Shown: positions 11,391 through 22,396 of the stretch, piece by piece | How the letters are laid out: every line of letters starts with the position of its first letter | Position numbering within the stretch: the first letter of the stretch is position 1 | Assembly: GCA_035771165.1 (NCBI GenBank) | Contig: JAWNZC010000470.1 | Coordinates: 62,001 to 126,000 of the forward strand | Length of the DNA: 64,000 bases | Direction of reading: 5' to 3' | Source: Paragorgia papillata | Lineage: Eukaryota; Cnidaria; Anthozoa; Scleralcyonacea; Coralliidae | Notes under the pieces: generated by a model | Databases searched by the model: none | Told to the model about the DNA's origin: nothing | What the model saw: the letters and a program-made list of their open reading frames with translations, nothing else | Made by a program: the position numbers and the translations under genes

Positions 11391-11503
11391 AAACAGTTAT
11401 ACCATTCGCTCTCGTCGTATACGAACTAATAGCCAACTCGGCGAAGCGCCTCGTTGGCTATGAGCTCATATACGACTCGAGCTCAGTCATGGTATAACTG
11501 TTA
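11391..11503. repeat. Hairpin (inverted repeat) with GCGAAGCGC tip
   Basis: AACAGTTATACCAT near 11392 pairs with ATGGTATAACTGTT near 11489-11502. The centre is GCCAACTCGGCGAAGCGCCTC-like and self-complementary. This is probably a small MITE or the palindromic core of the surrounding element. Confidence 0.7.
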
Positions 11504-11601
11504 AATAGCCACATCACAGTTTGAAAATCCTCGGACGGTAAACTGAAACCTCAATTCCATTGGCCTAAATTCCTGTCTGACGAAATTGAGCGCATTCAGA
11601 G

Positions 11602-14600
11602 CACTGATCTCTATAAAAGGACTGGATAGAGCATCTATTGTTCAGAAAGTGATGCCGGAAGTGAGCGTGGCGGCCATCTTACTAGGACCCACTTGGGTCC
11701 TAAACAATATGGCGTAAATAGGAGTGGATAGCAGTTTAACGACGTTTTTCGCCAAATTCGAGAAGTTTGCTAAGATTTACCACCGAATTACGGTTCGTAA
11801 TCTTATTTTATATAATAGTTAAGTGTTTTAAACTCTTTATTCCTTTTACAAAGGCTTTCTTTTGCGAAAGATACCTGCCTATGTACCATACTGGAAAGTT
11901 CGTTATTCGTCCGCCGGATATTTACGCCAGTAATTTCTTCTCAAATTTTTGTACGCCAGTCGGCGTGGGGGGGGGGGGGGGGGGGGGGGGGCGTTCACCT
12001 TCGGTGCGCCATGGAAATTCATGCCTACAACCACAGAACGTGGTGCGACATAACGCAATGCAAATGCTGCGCAATAAAAGTAATATCAAATGTAATGTCA
12101 TTTTAATCTGATTTCACATCAACAATCCGTTTCCTCTATTTTGGCAGTTGAATACAACTCTTACTTCTGTGGCGAGATTCTTTTACTGCCGTGTTCACAT
12201 GAGTAAACCGTGGAACGATTTTCGTATTGGGGGGTCTGTTCACAAAAGGGATTCTTCTTGGGGGGTCCGGGGGCATGCCCCCCGAAATTTTTGAAATCTA
12301 GAGTCTCGGAAATGCCATTTCCTGCATTTTGGGGAAGAATTTACAGAACTCTGAAGGTCAGAAAATTCTTTGTTTGTTTGTTGCCATTAATAGATTAAGA
12401 TTTATATATAAAGCAAACCAGAACAAACGCCCAACACAACATATTGTCAACAGTAACAGTACTAATTTCTGGTATGCTCCCTTGCTTTGTATTGTTGATA
12501 TAATGTTCAAGTACAGACCGCTGCGTGTGCTAGAGTGACTGATTGAACAATTTTTCTGTCTATCTCAATGTTGTATTTGCGAGTGTTATTAATACCTCTG
12601 TGGGTGGACCTAAATGTAAAGTGCTGCAATAAAAACTACTAAAAACAAGCTTCATTTTGCTAGTAGAGAATGACTTTCTCAAAAAAGGTTTGGAGAGTTC
12701 AATTTCTGACGTGTCTAGGGTCATCAGGGTTTATTTATGATCAAACGTTAGTTCCTCATTGTCCCGCATAATCCTCGATGTCCTATGTTTTTGTCAAATA
12801 ATGTAACATTTAGTTACAACAAATTAAGGTATGATCATTTTGTTTATTTCAAAGTTTTCATGCCATATTTAGCACACCGAACTGACAGAAAGTACGCCAC
12901 ACTGATACGCTTCACGCCATTTACGCCACGCCAACAGTTTATACCAAAAATTAGATTACTCTTACGCCAAATTTGGCGTAATCCACGAAACTCCACGCCG
13001 GATATATCCGGCGTAACATACGAACTTTCCAGTATGGAGCCTATGTATTTGCTTCACGAATCACGGTATTAACAAAATAGTCGGTAAACAAATGTCTTCC
13101 AAGTCCGCATGTGTACTTGTTTCTCTCTTTATTTTGTAGTATAAACGCCGTATTATTAAATGGTTTACTGTGATGGGTTTCCTTTAAGTTTTGATTGATT
13201 TATTGCCGATTATTAAATCCAAATGGGAATTCAAATTTGGAAACGTTTTAGCATAAAACCTTATACATGCAATTTATATAACTTAAAAATCTTTAACGTG
13301 AACGCATATTAAAATTCAGTGAGATATTAATTATAACTTGTCTTTTTGAATTAGTATTTTAATTTGGACCCTTGATTTTACTAACTGGTCAATGACTCAT
13401 TGACTATATATGCCACACTCCCATGGACCCATAAATTAGATGCCTGAGTTTATAATACACTCTCTATAATCTGCTAGGCTAATGGGCAAGACTTGGCATT
13501 AGTATTGTTTCTAATTTTTAAATAACCAAAGTAAGTTTGTGCTACTTCAAACGGTTCAGTGGTTCACATGGTTTTCTAATTAGTATTTTCAGTTTGACTC
13601 TTTCAATCACCACTTAGGCAGCATGTGTATTTTTCTATTTGTCAGTTTGCTACCCTTGCTTATCTAGTTCAATAGTTCAGCATATCTCACTAGTCATCAA
13701 AACTTGCTGCAAGTGATCTTTGCTCTGTCATCTTAGTAAGACTAATCTTTAGTTTATTACCTTTACAGGTTGTGCACATACATGTTATTGACTTGGCTTT
13801 GGTATCAGCTTTTAATACATGTATTTTATTTTGTAGTCCAGTGGCTCAGGTGTTAATCTGGATCCAGATATATATTAAAAGCTTCTATATGTGGTGTGGC
13901 ATTTCTATAATTTGAAGTAAATATTTAGTTTTTTACCACAATTAGCATTACTTGTCTTCCAAAGAACACTATAGTAACTGACTTTTTAACTGGGTTTTTA
14001 CCACAAAGGTTGGCTGTGGTTGCCTTCTCAAGATGGCAAACCCAAATTTTGCTGTACTGAGTCCATTGCAATGCATTTGATAAGGGCAAAAGTCCCCAAA
14101 ACATAGAGTTTATATTGACAAGATAATTCTATGATGGGATTATGAGAAGCCCTGAACATCAAGATGTGTCATTGAAAGTAGCTTCAACCAAAACAAGAGA
14201 ATTAATGATAATGTATTTTCAAATATAGAAATATTACAAATAGATTATGCAAATGCTCTTGCTGTTTTGTTGTGAATATTTATTTGCACGTGGCTATTAA
14301 TCCTATCAGTCAATACAGGAAATTATATTTCATTTATGTATTATAATAAACTTGTAGAGTGTCTGGGATACTGTTAGAGTTTTAGTTGGCATCCCAGACA
14401 CTCTGCAGAAATGGTAATTTCAACAGGTGCATTTACTTGTAAAAAATGTAAAGTTTAGCTGGGTTTTCATTGAAAAGCCGACCATTTAAAGCAAAAATTA
14501 TGATTCAACTTTAGTGGTATAACTCAAAAAGACAAGTCATACTTTATAATATCTCACTATTATTTATGCCTCCATGAAGGCCTTTATTGTATAAATTGCA

Positions 14601-15230
14601 TTGCAAGCTAATTTATTTCTATAGATCCATGTGAGTACAAAACCATAAAAAACAATACACTTCTGATGGCAACAAGGTTGCCTATTAAAGAAACATATAA
14701 GGTGGCAAATGGACTATAAGGTTTTATGCTAGAACTTTTCCAAATTTGAATTCTCATTTGAATTACTCGGCAATAAATCAATCAAAACATAAAGGAAACC
14801 CATCACAGTAAACCATTTAATAATACGGCATTTATACTACAAAATAAAGAGAGAAACAAGTACACATGCGGACTTGGAAGACATTTGTTTACCGACTATT
14901 TTGTTAATACCGTGATTCGTGAAGCAAATACATAGGCAGGTATCTTTCGCAAAAAAAAGCCTTTGTAAAAGGAATAAAGAGTTTAAAACACTTAACTATT
15001 ATATAAAATAAGATTACGAACCGTAATTCGGTGGTAAATCTTAGCAAACTTCTCGAATTTGGCGAAAAACGTCGTTAAACTGCTATCCACTCCTATTTAC
15101 GCCATATTGTTTAGGACCCAAGTGGGTCCTAGTAAGATGGCCGCCGCTGTTCCGCTGCTCACTTCCGGCATCAAAATTAGGGCGCGAGAAACAATAGATG
15201 CGCTATCCAGTCCTTTTATAGAGATCAGTG
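11602..15230. mobile_element. hAT-like long inverted-repeat element, 3.6 kb, containing a nested insertion
   Basis: The left end begins CACTGATCTCTATAAAAGG and the right end is its complement. ATTCAGAG lies on both sides (11594-11601 and 15231-15238), an exact 8-bp duplication. The arms run from each end inward for over 500 bases: 11602-11885 plus 13048-13260 on the left, and 14710-15230 on the right. The left arm is split by another transposon (11886-13038), which the right arm lacks. The single-copy centre (13260-14710) is AT-rich with no recognisable transposase. Confidence 0.85.
11886..13038. mobile_element. Nested DNA transposon with 8-9-bp target duplication
   Basis: Ends CCATACTGGAAAGTTCG and CGAACTTTCCAGTATGG are inverted repeats. 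GCCTATGTA precedes and follows the insertion (11877-11885 and 13039-13047). The right arm of the host element keeps the uninterrupted site, which confirms the boundaries. Inside are a poly-G run (about 11967-11990) and a segment near 12230-12310 resembling a widespread GGGGGTCCGGGGGCATGC-type MITE. No transposase is seen. Confidence 0.85.
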
Positions 15231-15264
15231 ATTCAGAGGCGTGCTATATGTGAATTGTTTTTCC

Positions 15265-15539
15265 TGATTTGAAGTACAGAGCCGAGGCCCTAGAAAAGGG
15301 CGGTATCCCTACATTACATTCTAGACGCGAAATCTTGTCTATTAATGCCTGTTCAATGATATTATTAACAACAATTAAAGATTACAAGCTTGTAGAAAGC
15401 CATGGCAAATACCTGAGAAATAAGAGACTTTTTAACACCCCTGTTTGTAAAACAGATCGGTATATGAAATCATTTATTATCAGCCACAGCATGTAAATAG
15501 TTTGATAAACCTCTCATATCACTGAAAAAAAAAAAAAAA
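15265..15539 (+). mobile_element. LINE 3' fragment with poly-A tail
   Basis: The readable peptide contains HSRREILS, then YLRNKRLFNTPVCKTDRYMKSF, the pattern of the extreme C-terminus of several non-LTR retrotransposon reverse transcriptases. A run of about 17 A residues (15523-15539) follows a stop. The fragment is strongly 5'-truncated and lies just outside the 8-bp duplication of the hAT-like element. Family assignment comes from remembered motif patterns. Confidence 0.6.
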
Positions 15540-18166
15540 ACAGAAATGGTTTGATAATAATTGCTACCGCCTTAAAAAAGAACTACGAAACTTAGGAAAA
15601 CTAATATCAACACAACCAAATGACCCTTTTGTGAGACACATGTTCTTTACTAAGAAAAAATAATTAAAAAAATTAATTAGGAAACGTAAGCGGAAGTTTC
15701 ATAGCGATACTTTGGATAAAATTAAAATCTTGGCAGATAGCAATCCCAAAGAGTTTTGGAATCTAGTCAATTCTATTAAATCAAATCGCTCTAGTTGTTC
15801 CAATGAAATATCGCCTGTTGAGTGGTTTAACTATTTCCAAGATCTCAATAAAATTAATTTTTCCTCAGAGAGCACCAGTATTGAGGCTCAAATAGTTAAA
15901 GATTTTCATCTCTGGGCGACCAGTAGTGATGAAATTCTTGACAAACCTATTTCATTAAAAGAAATTCACGACATCTCTAGAAAACTCAAACCTAACAAGG
16001 CTAGCGCGAGTGATTCACTTACCAATGAAATTATCAAAACATCAACTACTAGCTTAGCACCTCACTACGTGAAGCTCTTTAATGCGATTTTATCTAGTGG
16101 AGTTTTCCCAAGAATATGGTCAGAAGGCCTTATTACTCCTATACATAAATCAGGAAGTAGAATTGACCCTGGAAATTACAGAGGTATATGCATCTCTAGC
16201 TGTTTAGGAAAATTTTTCACTTCAATTCTTAACGCACGTTTAAACTTTTTCCTAAAGGAAAACAGCATTCTGAATAATTATCAAATTGGTTTTAGACATG
16301 GATTTCGAACATCTGATCATCTGCTTGTTCTTAAAACATTAATAGACTTTTATAAATCAAGTCGAAAACCCTTGTTCGCATGTTTCATCGATTTCAGGAA
16401 AGCATATGATAGTGTTTGGCGAGAGGGTTTATTTTTTAAATTGATAAAACATGGATGCAGCAGAAAGTTTGTTGCAATTTTGCTAAATATGTATTCTTCC
16501 GTTAAATCAGTGGTTAAATTAGAACAAGGTGTTACTCCCTTTTTTCAATCTCATATTGGTGTGAAACAAGGATGTAACCTAAGTCCAACATTGTTTAACA
16601 TCTTCATTAATGATATACCTAATCTGTTTAATTCTTCTTGTGATCCTGTGAAACTTGATGACACTGAGTTAAGTTGTCTACTGTATGCTGACGATTTGAT
16701 AATAATGTCAGAATCAGAATCTGGGTTACAATGCTGCCTTCAAAAACTTGAACTATATATACTCGGAAATGGAAATTACAAGTTAACCTAAAAAAATCTA
16801 AAGTCTTGATCTTTGGGACACAATCCCAAAGACGACTGTTTATCTCATCAAAGTGGTACTTTGGTGACAAACAATTGGATTGTGTAGATGAATATACATA
16901 TTTGAGGTTAACTTTTCATTTTGCTGGTAATTTTAAGATAGCTATAACAACGTTATACAACAAGGCGTTACGGGTTTACCATTGTCTAATGTATAAACTT
17001 TCAAATGCAGAGAATATACCGATAAAGACATTACTAAAACTATTTCCCTCAGTATGAGTTGTGATTCCAGTTTTATTGTATGGTTGTGAAATCTGGGGAG
17101 TATGCCTATTGGGAAAAATCTCTTCATTTGAACTTTTTCAAAAGAAATTTTTCAGTATAGTAAATAAACTGGAATCATTACAGTTGAAATTTTTTAAACG
17201 TATTCTTGGAGTCCACTCTAAAAGCACAAATTTAGCTGTCTATGGCGAACTAGGTAGAGTCCCTTTGATAGTACAGATCTCTACTCTAGTGACAAAGTAT
17301 TGGATACGAATTAAAACCCCAGATTATATAGACACTCTTGTGGGAAAGACAACAAGTTTTAATATTCGAACTAATTCCCAGGCCGTTATTTTCACAAACT
17401 ATGTTTTAAAATTATGTGATTTGAGATCACTAGACGTTATTTCTCTTCCACTTGAAAGTTTAAACAATTTAGGTAAATATATAAAAAATAAATTATTCAT
17501 TTATTTTACTGATTTCTGGAAAGGTCAGATTCAACAAAGTCGTTCTAATGGTAAACTGAGAACTCTCGTACAAGTTAAGAATAATTTTGGCTTTGAAGAA
17601 TACCTTCACGAAATTTGTAATGTTAAACACCGCCAGGGGAAACAAAAGTGAGAATATCCGCACATAAACTACCAGTTGAATCTGGCCGATATAACAAAAC
17701 CCCTTACGAGGAACGAAAGTGTACTTTATGTCACTCGAATGAAATCGGTGATGAATTTCACTATTTAATGTCCTGCTCCAACAAAAAGTTTGTAGAGCTT
17801 CGAAATACTTTTATAAATAATATATACAGTGTCAACGCGTCTTTCCGTTTACTTGACACAAAGGATTTCTTTCTATATATAATAAATGTACACGATAAGT
17901 CTATCATGAAAATAATATCAAAATATTTTCATGATATTCTTTCATTATATGATAGTCATTATATTGTCTAACCCATATTACTATACACCGTACTCCTAGC
18001 TATATTATTTAACTCACATTACTATACCCTTTACACTTTTAACCATAGTTTGTATGGTATTATCTAGTTCATGTTACTGTACGTTCTGTACTTTTATGTA
18101 AATATATTTTCATATGTGCCTGTATTGGTATTTGATGAATAAAGTACTATTATTATTATTATCACT
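15540..18166 (+). mobile_element. Non-LTR retrotransposon, 5'-truncated and inactive
   Basis: A reverse transcriptase open frame (best stretch 15712-16791) contains NYRGICISSCLGKFFTS, QIGFRHGFRTSDHL, FIDFRKAYDSV (about 16384-16416), GVKQGCNLSPTLFN and the catalytic YADD at 16684-16695. Coding homology starts near 15541 (KWFDNNC) and is broken by a stop at 15661, a frameshift near 16790, and a stop near 17056. It continues through VLLYGCEIWG to a cysteine-histidine segment KCTLCHSNEIGDEFHYLMSC in 17648-17971. The 5' endonuclease is absent. The 3' end has AATAAAG then a short (ATT)n tail at about 18145-18166. It cannot be functional as read. Confidence 0.9.
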
Positions 18167-18350
18167 AGTTATATCATGTAAATAAGTTATTTTTAATTAT
18201 TTATATCTTATATTTTATGTACTTAATATTTTGTATATTTCTGTACACACGTAATTCAGTCGTAGTCGTATAGACTGCAATGTGTGTTTTATCTAATAAA
18301 CGATTTATTTATCTATACTTTATCTATCTATATATATTTAGCATTTATAG

Positions 18351-18551
18351 ACCTAATATAGTAAGGTTAGATATACTGCCGAAACAGAGAACGTAGGAGT
18401 CTAACGTTTCGAGCGACGGCCCTTCGTCAGAGAGGAACGTAACGAATGTAAACAAATAATGAGCTTATATACGGAAGGTAATCCTGATGTGAACAAAAAT
18501 AAGCCAATCAGATAAAAATAACAATAACAAATTGATGAGATGCGAAAAATT
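18351..18551 (-). mobile_element. Penelope-like terminal region, inverted arm A
   Basis: Its reverse complement reappears in two pieces at 20259-20386 and about 22281-22365. It contains the block CTGACGAAGGGCC..CGCTCGAAACGTTAG on the minus strand, which resembles a degenerate hammerhead ribozyme. It lies immediately upstream of a GIY-YIG endonuclease fragment, which supports a Penelope-like source. Confidence 0.65.
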
Positions 18552-18556
18552 AGAAA

Positions 18557-18868
18557 ATGAGACGCACCTCTTCCAACATCATTTACTGTATTTCTTGCAA
18601 TAAATGTTGCATGCTTTACATCGGTGAAACTGGCAGACGTTTATCTGACAGGTTTGCTGAACATCTTCGTTCCGTGAGGAACAATGATGTTGACAAGCCT
18701 GTTGCCCGACATTTTAATAGTGCCAACCATGCATTGTATTTCAGACATGAAAGTTTGTGCCATGACCCATTTCTGGCGGTAATGTCAGCCGCAAAAGACT
18801 AGAAAAGCGTCTCATTTTCAAAATTGGTACCATTCATCCTCACGGACTCAACGAACGTTTTTCTTTTA
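18557..18868 (+). pseudogene. GIY-YIG endonuclease remnant of a Penelope-like element
   Basis: The peptide NIIYCISCNKCCMLYIGETG continues to RRLSDRFAEHLRS and has the Y..YIG and downstream arginine arrangement of Penelope-type GIY-YIG nucleases, including a preceding Cys-x2-Cys pair and a VARHFNSANH segment. A frameshift near 18785 moves the end into the next frame, which then reads SRKRLEKRLIFKIGT to GLNERFSFI and a stop, a typical Penelope C-terminus. The reverse transcriptase part is absent. In active elements this domain nicks target DNA for reverse transcription. Confidence 0.8.
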
Positions 18869-19130
18869 TTTAACACCTCTGAAGACGTTGTTTCGGTTTA
18901 GCAAGGGCGGACATAAACAGCGTTTCACTTTATTAATTTATCTATTTTAACTCTCGCTCATCCTTTTTACACCCCCTCCTTTTTGCTCATCGACGGTACC
19001 AATAGCAAATGTCTTTCGCATGCATCTCATTATCGATTTGTTATTACTCGGGCTACCGCAGGTAGACGAATCTTGGTTTCGGTCGTGTTATTATTGGTAT
19101 TATTGTTTTTTTGGGGTCGCGATATTGCCC

Positions 19131-19490
19131 CAGCAGGCTTTGCGAAACCGAGATTTCACTTTCATGGCGAGTTGTCTCTTGAACGAAGCTTTTCTTGCCA
19201 TTTTGTCGATGTTTTTGAATATTTCCACGACATTTCTTGGCACACGACCCAGCAGTCGTCTCGAACAAAGATGTCAGAGTAGTCGGACTGCAAATCAAGG
19301 TGTATATATTAAAAATAATTGGAAACTTTAAACTGAAGGAGTGAAGGACGTCAGAGAACAGTCATGTTTAATAATTGCGAAACCGAGATTTGGCAGAGTT
19401 GTCTCCGGATGGTCAGTGGTTGTCTCTTTTGAACGAAGCTTTTATTGCCATTTTATCCGTGTTTTTGAATATTTGCAAGACATTTCACTG
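19131..19490. repeat. Two-copy local repeat
   Basis: GCGAAACCGAGATTT begins a segment at about 19141 and again at about 19377. Both continue to GAACGAAGCTTTT.TTGCCAT and TTTTTGAATATTT. The copies are diverged and have no lasting open frame. Confidence 0.6.
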
Positions 19491-19554
19491 TTTCTCAGTT
19501 GTTTATTTGTTTGAATAGCTTTGTAAGTGACGGAGTTATAGTTGATCATGCTTA

Positions 19555-20258
19555 CAAAGGCTTTACAATGTTTACAACTGTAAAAGATGACGAGCTAGTA
19601 TTTCAAAACAGGTTGGTCCTGGCCTTGCTGCTTTATATAGTCCGACAACTACAAAATGCAAGTATAATAATAAGCACCGAATAGAGCAAATACCGGTAAG
19701 ATAATAAGATCTAGATATCAATATGTTGAACATGTTTCAGTGCATGTCTAGATATTATTATTACATTATTATATTAGGTATTACATTTGGAAACGTTAAA
19801 TTTAAAACATGTTTAAATATTTTCTATTTGTCCGAATTTAAATAAATTCTATATCAAAATGATCGCTTGAATTTGCCGAATCCGACACTATAGGTTTTGT
19901 CTACTAAAATATATTAGATCCGTTGTTTAACTCATTCTGTCTGAGGGCTTCTACAGAGGTAAATAAAATCGTCTGGCGTTAGCCAGAATAAAATACTAAA
20001 GACCAATTCGGACAGGAAAGAGTTAATGTTCAGAAAACGGCCTTGTTTACATTTATACTATTAGCAAAGCTTCGGCGCGTCCTGCACCGCAGCAGTTCAT
20101 ATAAGACATAGATTCTATTTGTGAAAATCTATGCAATTATGCATTGCCATTGTCATGTATAGTCTTTGTAGAGTACGCACGGCCAGGCTACGCGAAACTT
20201 TCAGAAATCAGTGGCCCGAGTGAACGCCTGAGCAGGCGTCTTGTTTTGCTTTGATTGG
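19555..20258. repeat. Dispersed repeat, copy 2
   Basis: This matches the 9.0-9.85 kb repeat in two blocks (see the entry at 9001). A small TTAACTC MITE (19927-20026) is inserted between the blocks here. Confidence 0.65.
19927..20026. mobile_element. TTAACTC MITE, about 100 bp
   Basis: It begins TTAACTCATTCTGTC and ends GGACAGGAAAGAGTTAA, an inverted repeat. The core CTGGCGTTAGCCAGAATAAA is shared with the copy at 56583-56688 and with diverged fragments near 33304 and 34930. Confidence 0.75.
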
Positions 20259-20386
20259 CTAATTTTTCGCATCTCATTATCAATTTGTTATTGTTATTTT
20301 TATCTGATTGGCTTATTTTTGGTCACATGATTACCTTTCGTATATAAGCTCATTGTTTGTTTACATTCTTTACGGTTTCTAGCTCC

Positions 20387-21789
20387 TAGCCTGCGTAGCA
20401 GGCGTTACTGGATTGGGGGACTGGGGAGAGGGCTGAGAAGTAACAGTGGAGCTCTTTGGTTTTGTCAAACACCTCCTAATGAAATATGATCTCGAGCGGC
20501 CAATGTCCGAAGCTATTAAATTAACTGTTTGTATTAATTGTAATATTTCAAAATCCATGGCATTTAATTCAGTAAAATTTCGCGTAAATTATTATTTCAA
20601 TAATTCTCTTTTTATAAAAAACAATTATAGTACAATTAAAGGGAGTTAAAAGACTGAGAGTTGGTCGCAAATCTGTGGAAGGGATAAATTAATATTAACG
20701 GAATATGTCTGCAGTGTCCGACGGTGTCTGCTGACAAATATTTCTCAAACTGGGGACTGGAAATGTATGAAATTAGGTGTGAATGGTACAGTAATCCTGT
20801 TTCTATCAATGACAATAAATTTCTATCAAATGACAATAACAGCGAGTGTTTACCGAAATAAAACAGTTGTGAAAGGTATATAAATAGTAATGATTATTTA
20901 ACGGAAATGTCTGCGGCGTCCCACGGTGTCTGCTCACAAATATTTCTCAAACTGTGGCCTGGAAATTTATAAAATTAGGTGTGAATGGCAGAGTAACCCT
21001 GTTTCTATCAATGGCAACGAATATTCATGAAGAGAACAGTAATAACAGCGAGTGTTTACCGAAATAAAACAGTTGTGAAAGGTATATAAATATAGTAGTG
21101 ATTATTTAACGGAAATGTCTGCGGCGTCCCACGGTGTCTGCTCACAAATATTTCTCAAACTATGGCCTGGAAATTTATAAAATTAGGTGTGAATGGTAGA
21201 GTAACCCTGTTTCTATCAATGGCAACGAATATTCATGAAGAGAACAGTAATGACAGCGAGTGTTTACCAAAATAAAACAGTTGAGTGAAAAGTATACCAT
21301 TATTGAACGGAAATGTCTGCGGCGTCCCACGGTGTTCGCTCGCAAATATTTTCAGAAATTTTATGACTGACAGAGACATATGAAAGCAAAGCGTCTCACG
21401 GTGTTCGCTTTCAAAATCAAATTCAGGAACTTCCTATTATTAAGATAAATTTCAAACTCTTGCATGGAGGTTTTAAATATAAAACTTAGTTGAATGGTAT
21501 GGGAGTCGAGGAGGCTGACACTCAGCATTTTCATTTGATCAAATCGCAAAAGCACTGCAAGATGTTGTTTAGATATTTCCTTTGATATAAATCGTTTCAG
21601 CTTTGTTTGAAAATTAGAATTGAAATTATTAATTTTACTTACTAAACCTTCTTGATTGACAGATTATGGGCGCTAAGCGAATCACATTCGGCGTAATCAA
21701 TAATTAAAATCCCGTTCGTCAGCGAACGGGCGTTACTTCTCAGCCCTCTCCCCAGTCCCCCAATCCAGTAACGCCTGCTACGCAGGCTA
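20387..21789. mobile_element. MULE-like element with TAGCCTGCG ends and internal satellite
   Basis: Terminal inverted repeats of nearly 60 bases start TAGCCTGCGTAGCAGGCG and run to GGCTGAGAAGTAAC. The first nine bases equal the ends of the 80-bp palindromes. Flanks share GGTTTCT..CC, an imperfect possible 9-bp duplication. The interior carries a roughly 206-bp tandem repeat. A second copy lies at about 48500-49670. No transposase is found. It splits the right arm of the Penelope-like inverted array. Confidence 0.75.
20670..21345. repeat. Tandem satellite, period about 206 bp, just over 3 copies
   Basis: The phrase CAGCGAGTGTTTACC recurs at about 20840, 21045 and 21253, and GTCTGCGGCGTCCCACGGTG recurs with the same spacing. 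The first unit is more diverged and the last is truncated. Confidence 0.85.
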
Positions 21790-22280
21790 GGTTTCTCCCA
21801 GACTAGTTCCTAGTCCTCTTTTCTCTCGAACGTATTTTGGTGACGTCACAGAATAGGGATCGAGCAAGAGGACTAGCGGAAAATGTTCATCTTTTATCTA
21901 TCATGAATCCTGCTGGAGCTCGGATTCTTTAATCTTTATGAACGAGGGCACTTAAACAAACTTCTTCTTGAGAGCAGACAGCAAACGAGTAGGTTTCTTT
22001 GTTTTACATTACGTTAAAAGGTTGTTACATACGAGGCTTTATAAAGTAGTGTTCGGCGTAGGAAGTGATTGTGTTGAAACACATTTATACAAATCGAAAT
22101 ATGCTTTTTAACGTTTCGGCAGTAGACCAACCTTGCTATATGATGTTATAAAGAATTGTGCAGACCGACGTGAGTGTTATCTGCTTTGGTTTTCCGCCAA
22201 ACGGCCGTTTGGTGCCTGTATAATTTGGGGCCAGTTTTGGGGCCAGATTTGGGGCCAGGCAAAACATTTTATTCCAGGCT

Positions 22281-22396
22281 GGGTTTCCCCCTGACGAAGG
22301 GCCTTCGCTCGAAACGTTAGACTCCTACGTTCTCTGTTACGGCAGTATATCTAATCTTACTATATTTCGATTATATATATATATATATATTACAGA
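22281..22396 (+). mobile_element. Penelope-like terminal region, inverted arm B, with TA repeat
   Basis: CTGACGAAGGGCCTTCGCTC then GAAACGTTAG repeats arm A in the opposite orientation. It ends in a (TA)n run at about 22372-22392. The core resembles a hammerhead ribozyme (CTGACGA, short stem, GAAAC), but stem I does not pair. Confidence 0.55.

Larger units (their letters stand above)
9931..11566. mobile_element. DNA transposon shell with 34-bp terminal inverted repeats
   Basis: The left end begins AGGCCAATGGAATTGAGG; the right end is its reverse complement, and the 34-base repeats differ at one base. The interior contains a nested MITE (10311-10659) and a hairpin (11391-11503) but no transposase. 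The target duplication is not clear. Confidence 0.7.
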
